Shown here: in pieces, positions 63,425 through 64,000 of the stretch
Layout of the letters: the number at the start of each line of letters is the position of its first letter
Numbering within the stretch: the stretch's first letter is position 1
NCBI GenBank assembly: GCA_028564675.1
Contig: JAOVVO010000068.1
Span: forward strand, 1-64,000
Source: Onchocerca lupi
Taxonomy: Eukaryota > Nematoda > Chromadorea > Rhabditida > Onchocercidae
DNA: 64,000 nucleotides
Reading direction: 5' to 3'
The notes under the pieces: generated by a model
Told to the model about the DNA's origin: nothing
Databases searched by the model: none
What the model saw: only the letters and a program-made list of their open reading frames with translations
Program-made: the position numbers and the translations under genes

Positions 63425-64000
63425 CTGACTTTCCACTGAAGGTTTGATACCCAGTATACGACAGAAGAAGTAATAGAAACCATTCAATGTCACTTCATTC
63501 GCAAAAGACCCTTTAAAACCATGAACTTCACCTGAAATGGTGATTTAAACACTTGAGCAATTAAATTAAATTAAAGACGTGCGAATTACACCGGATTTGG
63601 AAGTTACAAGATCATGTGACATACAAGATGCAGTATATTGCCAGTTATTGTTTCTTCCCTTATAGCACCTTGCGATTTTGCTGAATAATTAGTAATTCTT
63701 TTTTCATGATAAAAAACAACTACTTCAGATGAAACGGTGATTACCATTTCGAAATTACCACCTAAAATTACCTGGAAAAACAGTCAGTGAAGTGGGTACT
63801 CCTTTCATTTTTAACGCCTCATGTAACTGTATGCTTTGCGCGAGTGGTACTACAGGATCCTCTTCACCATGGAAAAATGCAACTGGTGTTGAAAGCTGAT
63901 CAATGTGATTCAATGGTGACCTTTGCTCGTAAAGAACTCTTTCTTCCGGAAATTTTCCAACGAGCTGTTCATTGTAACCAAGCTCAAATTTGTGGGTATC
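63425..64000 (-). CDS. S9-family (prolyl oligopeptidase/DPP-like) serine peptidase, 3' part
   Basis: Two exons are visible, 64000-63772 (runs off the right edge) and 63531-63425. They join at phase 1 to give the C-terminal part of an alpha/beta-hydrolase peptidase. The charge-relay Asp is in HGEEDPVVPLAQS and the catalytic His in FPGEVHGF. Between them comes QLHEALKMKGVPTSL, the usual order in this clan (D then about 30 residues then H). The nucleophile Ser (GxSxGG) lies outside the window. The closest types I know are nematode DPF and acylaminoacyl-peptidase-like proteins that cleave short peptides, but the subfamily cannot be fixed. After SVESQ the sequence either splices at a GTAATT donor (63424) or reads on 18 codons to a TAA; the true C-terminus is uncertain. 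Confidence 0.8.

Noticed and set aside
1..64000. CRISPR arrays, rRNA, complete transposons, spliced-leader RNA gene
   Set aside because: No regularly spaced direct repeats, rRNA-like conserved blocks, transposase motifs or SL1-like sequence were seen on reading both strands.

Overview
This window reads as the end of a draft nuclear contig from a nematode, most likely a filarial (Onchocercidae) species. The reasons are the high A+T content, genes split into many 40-250 nt exons with TTTCAG-type acceptors, animal-type gene content, and a broken stretch of Wolbachia-like DNA at about 30.2-30.8 kb. The first 11 bases match the 3' end of the Illumina TruSeq adapter and run into a TTA microsatellite, so position 1 looks like a true contig edge. 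I saw no rRNA or CRISPR array and no convincing tRNA. No complete transposon was recognised by eye.

Layout. 114-5032 (+): 3' two-thirds of a FANCJ/BRIP1 (DOG-1) DNA helicase. 7419-8600 (+): SMIM14 small membrane protein. 10966-18320 (-): complete SMARCAD1/Fun30 chromatin remodeler, 18 exons. 18613-20683 (+): a possible, unrecognised gene, with only its first and last exons tentatively seen. 20774-25441 (-): a 9-exon gene for an unrecognised 450-residue single-pass membrane protein. 27302-30026 (+): AUP1, the lipid-droplet/ERAD adaptor. 30217-30786 (+): decayed Wolbachia-like rseP and purB fragments. 31998-33894 (+): mitochondrial ribosome-binding factor A (RBFA). 33.9-43.6 kb: AT-rich DNA with no supported gene. 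43577-61846 (+): a 25-exon GRAF-family RhoGAP with BAR, PH, RhoGAP and SH3 domains. 63425-64000 (-): 3' part of an S9 (prolyl oligopeptidase/DPP-like) peptidase that runs off the right edge.

The exon models were assembled by hand from six-frame reading, GT-AG (and two GC-AG) splice sites and phase. Total coding length is a multiple of three in each complete model: SMIM14 101 aa, SMARCAD1 924 aa, unknown membrane protein 450 aa, AUP1 413 aa, RBFA 243 aa and GRAF 995 aa. Neighbours show no operon-like spacing. FANCJ and SMARCAD1 both act in genome maintenance, AUP1 at the ER and lipid droplet, RBFA in mitochondrial ribosome assembly and GRAF at membranes and Rho signalling, so this is an ordinary mixed eukaryotic neighbourhood.

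Most noteworthy are the bacterial-derived rseP-purB pseudogene mosaic lodged between two nematode genes, the unrecognised membrane-protein gene, the two GC-AG introns, a Gly in place of the usual Asp in SMARCAD1 motif VI, and a possible early polyadenylation isoform in the GRAF gene.
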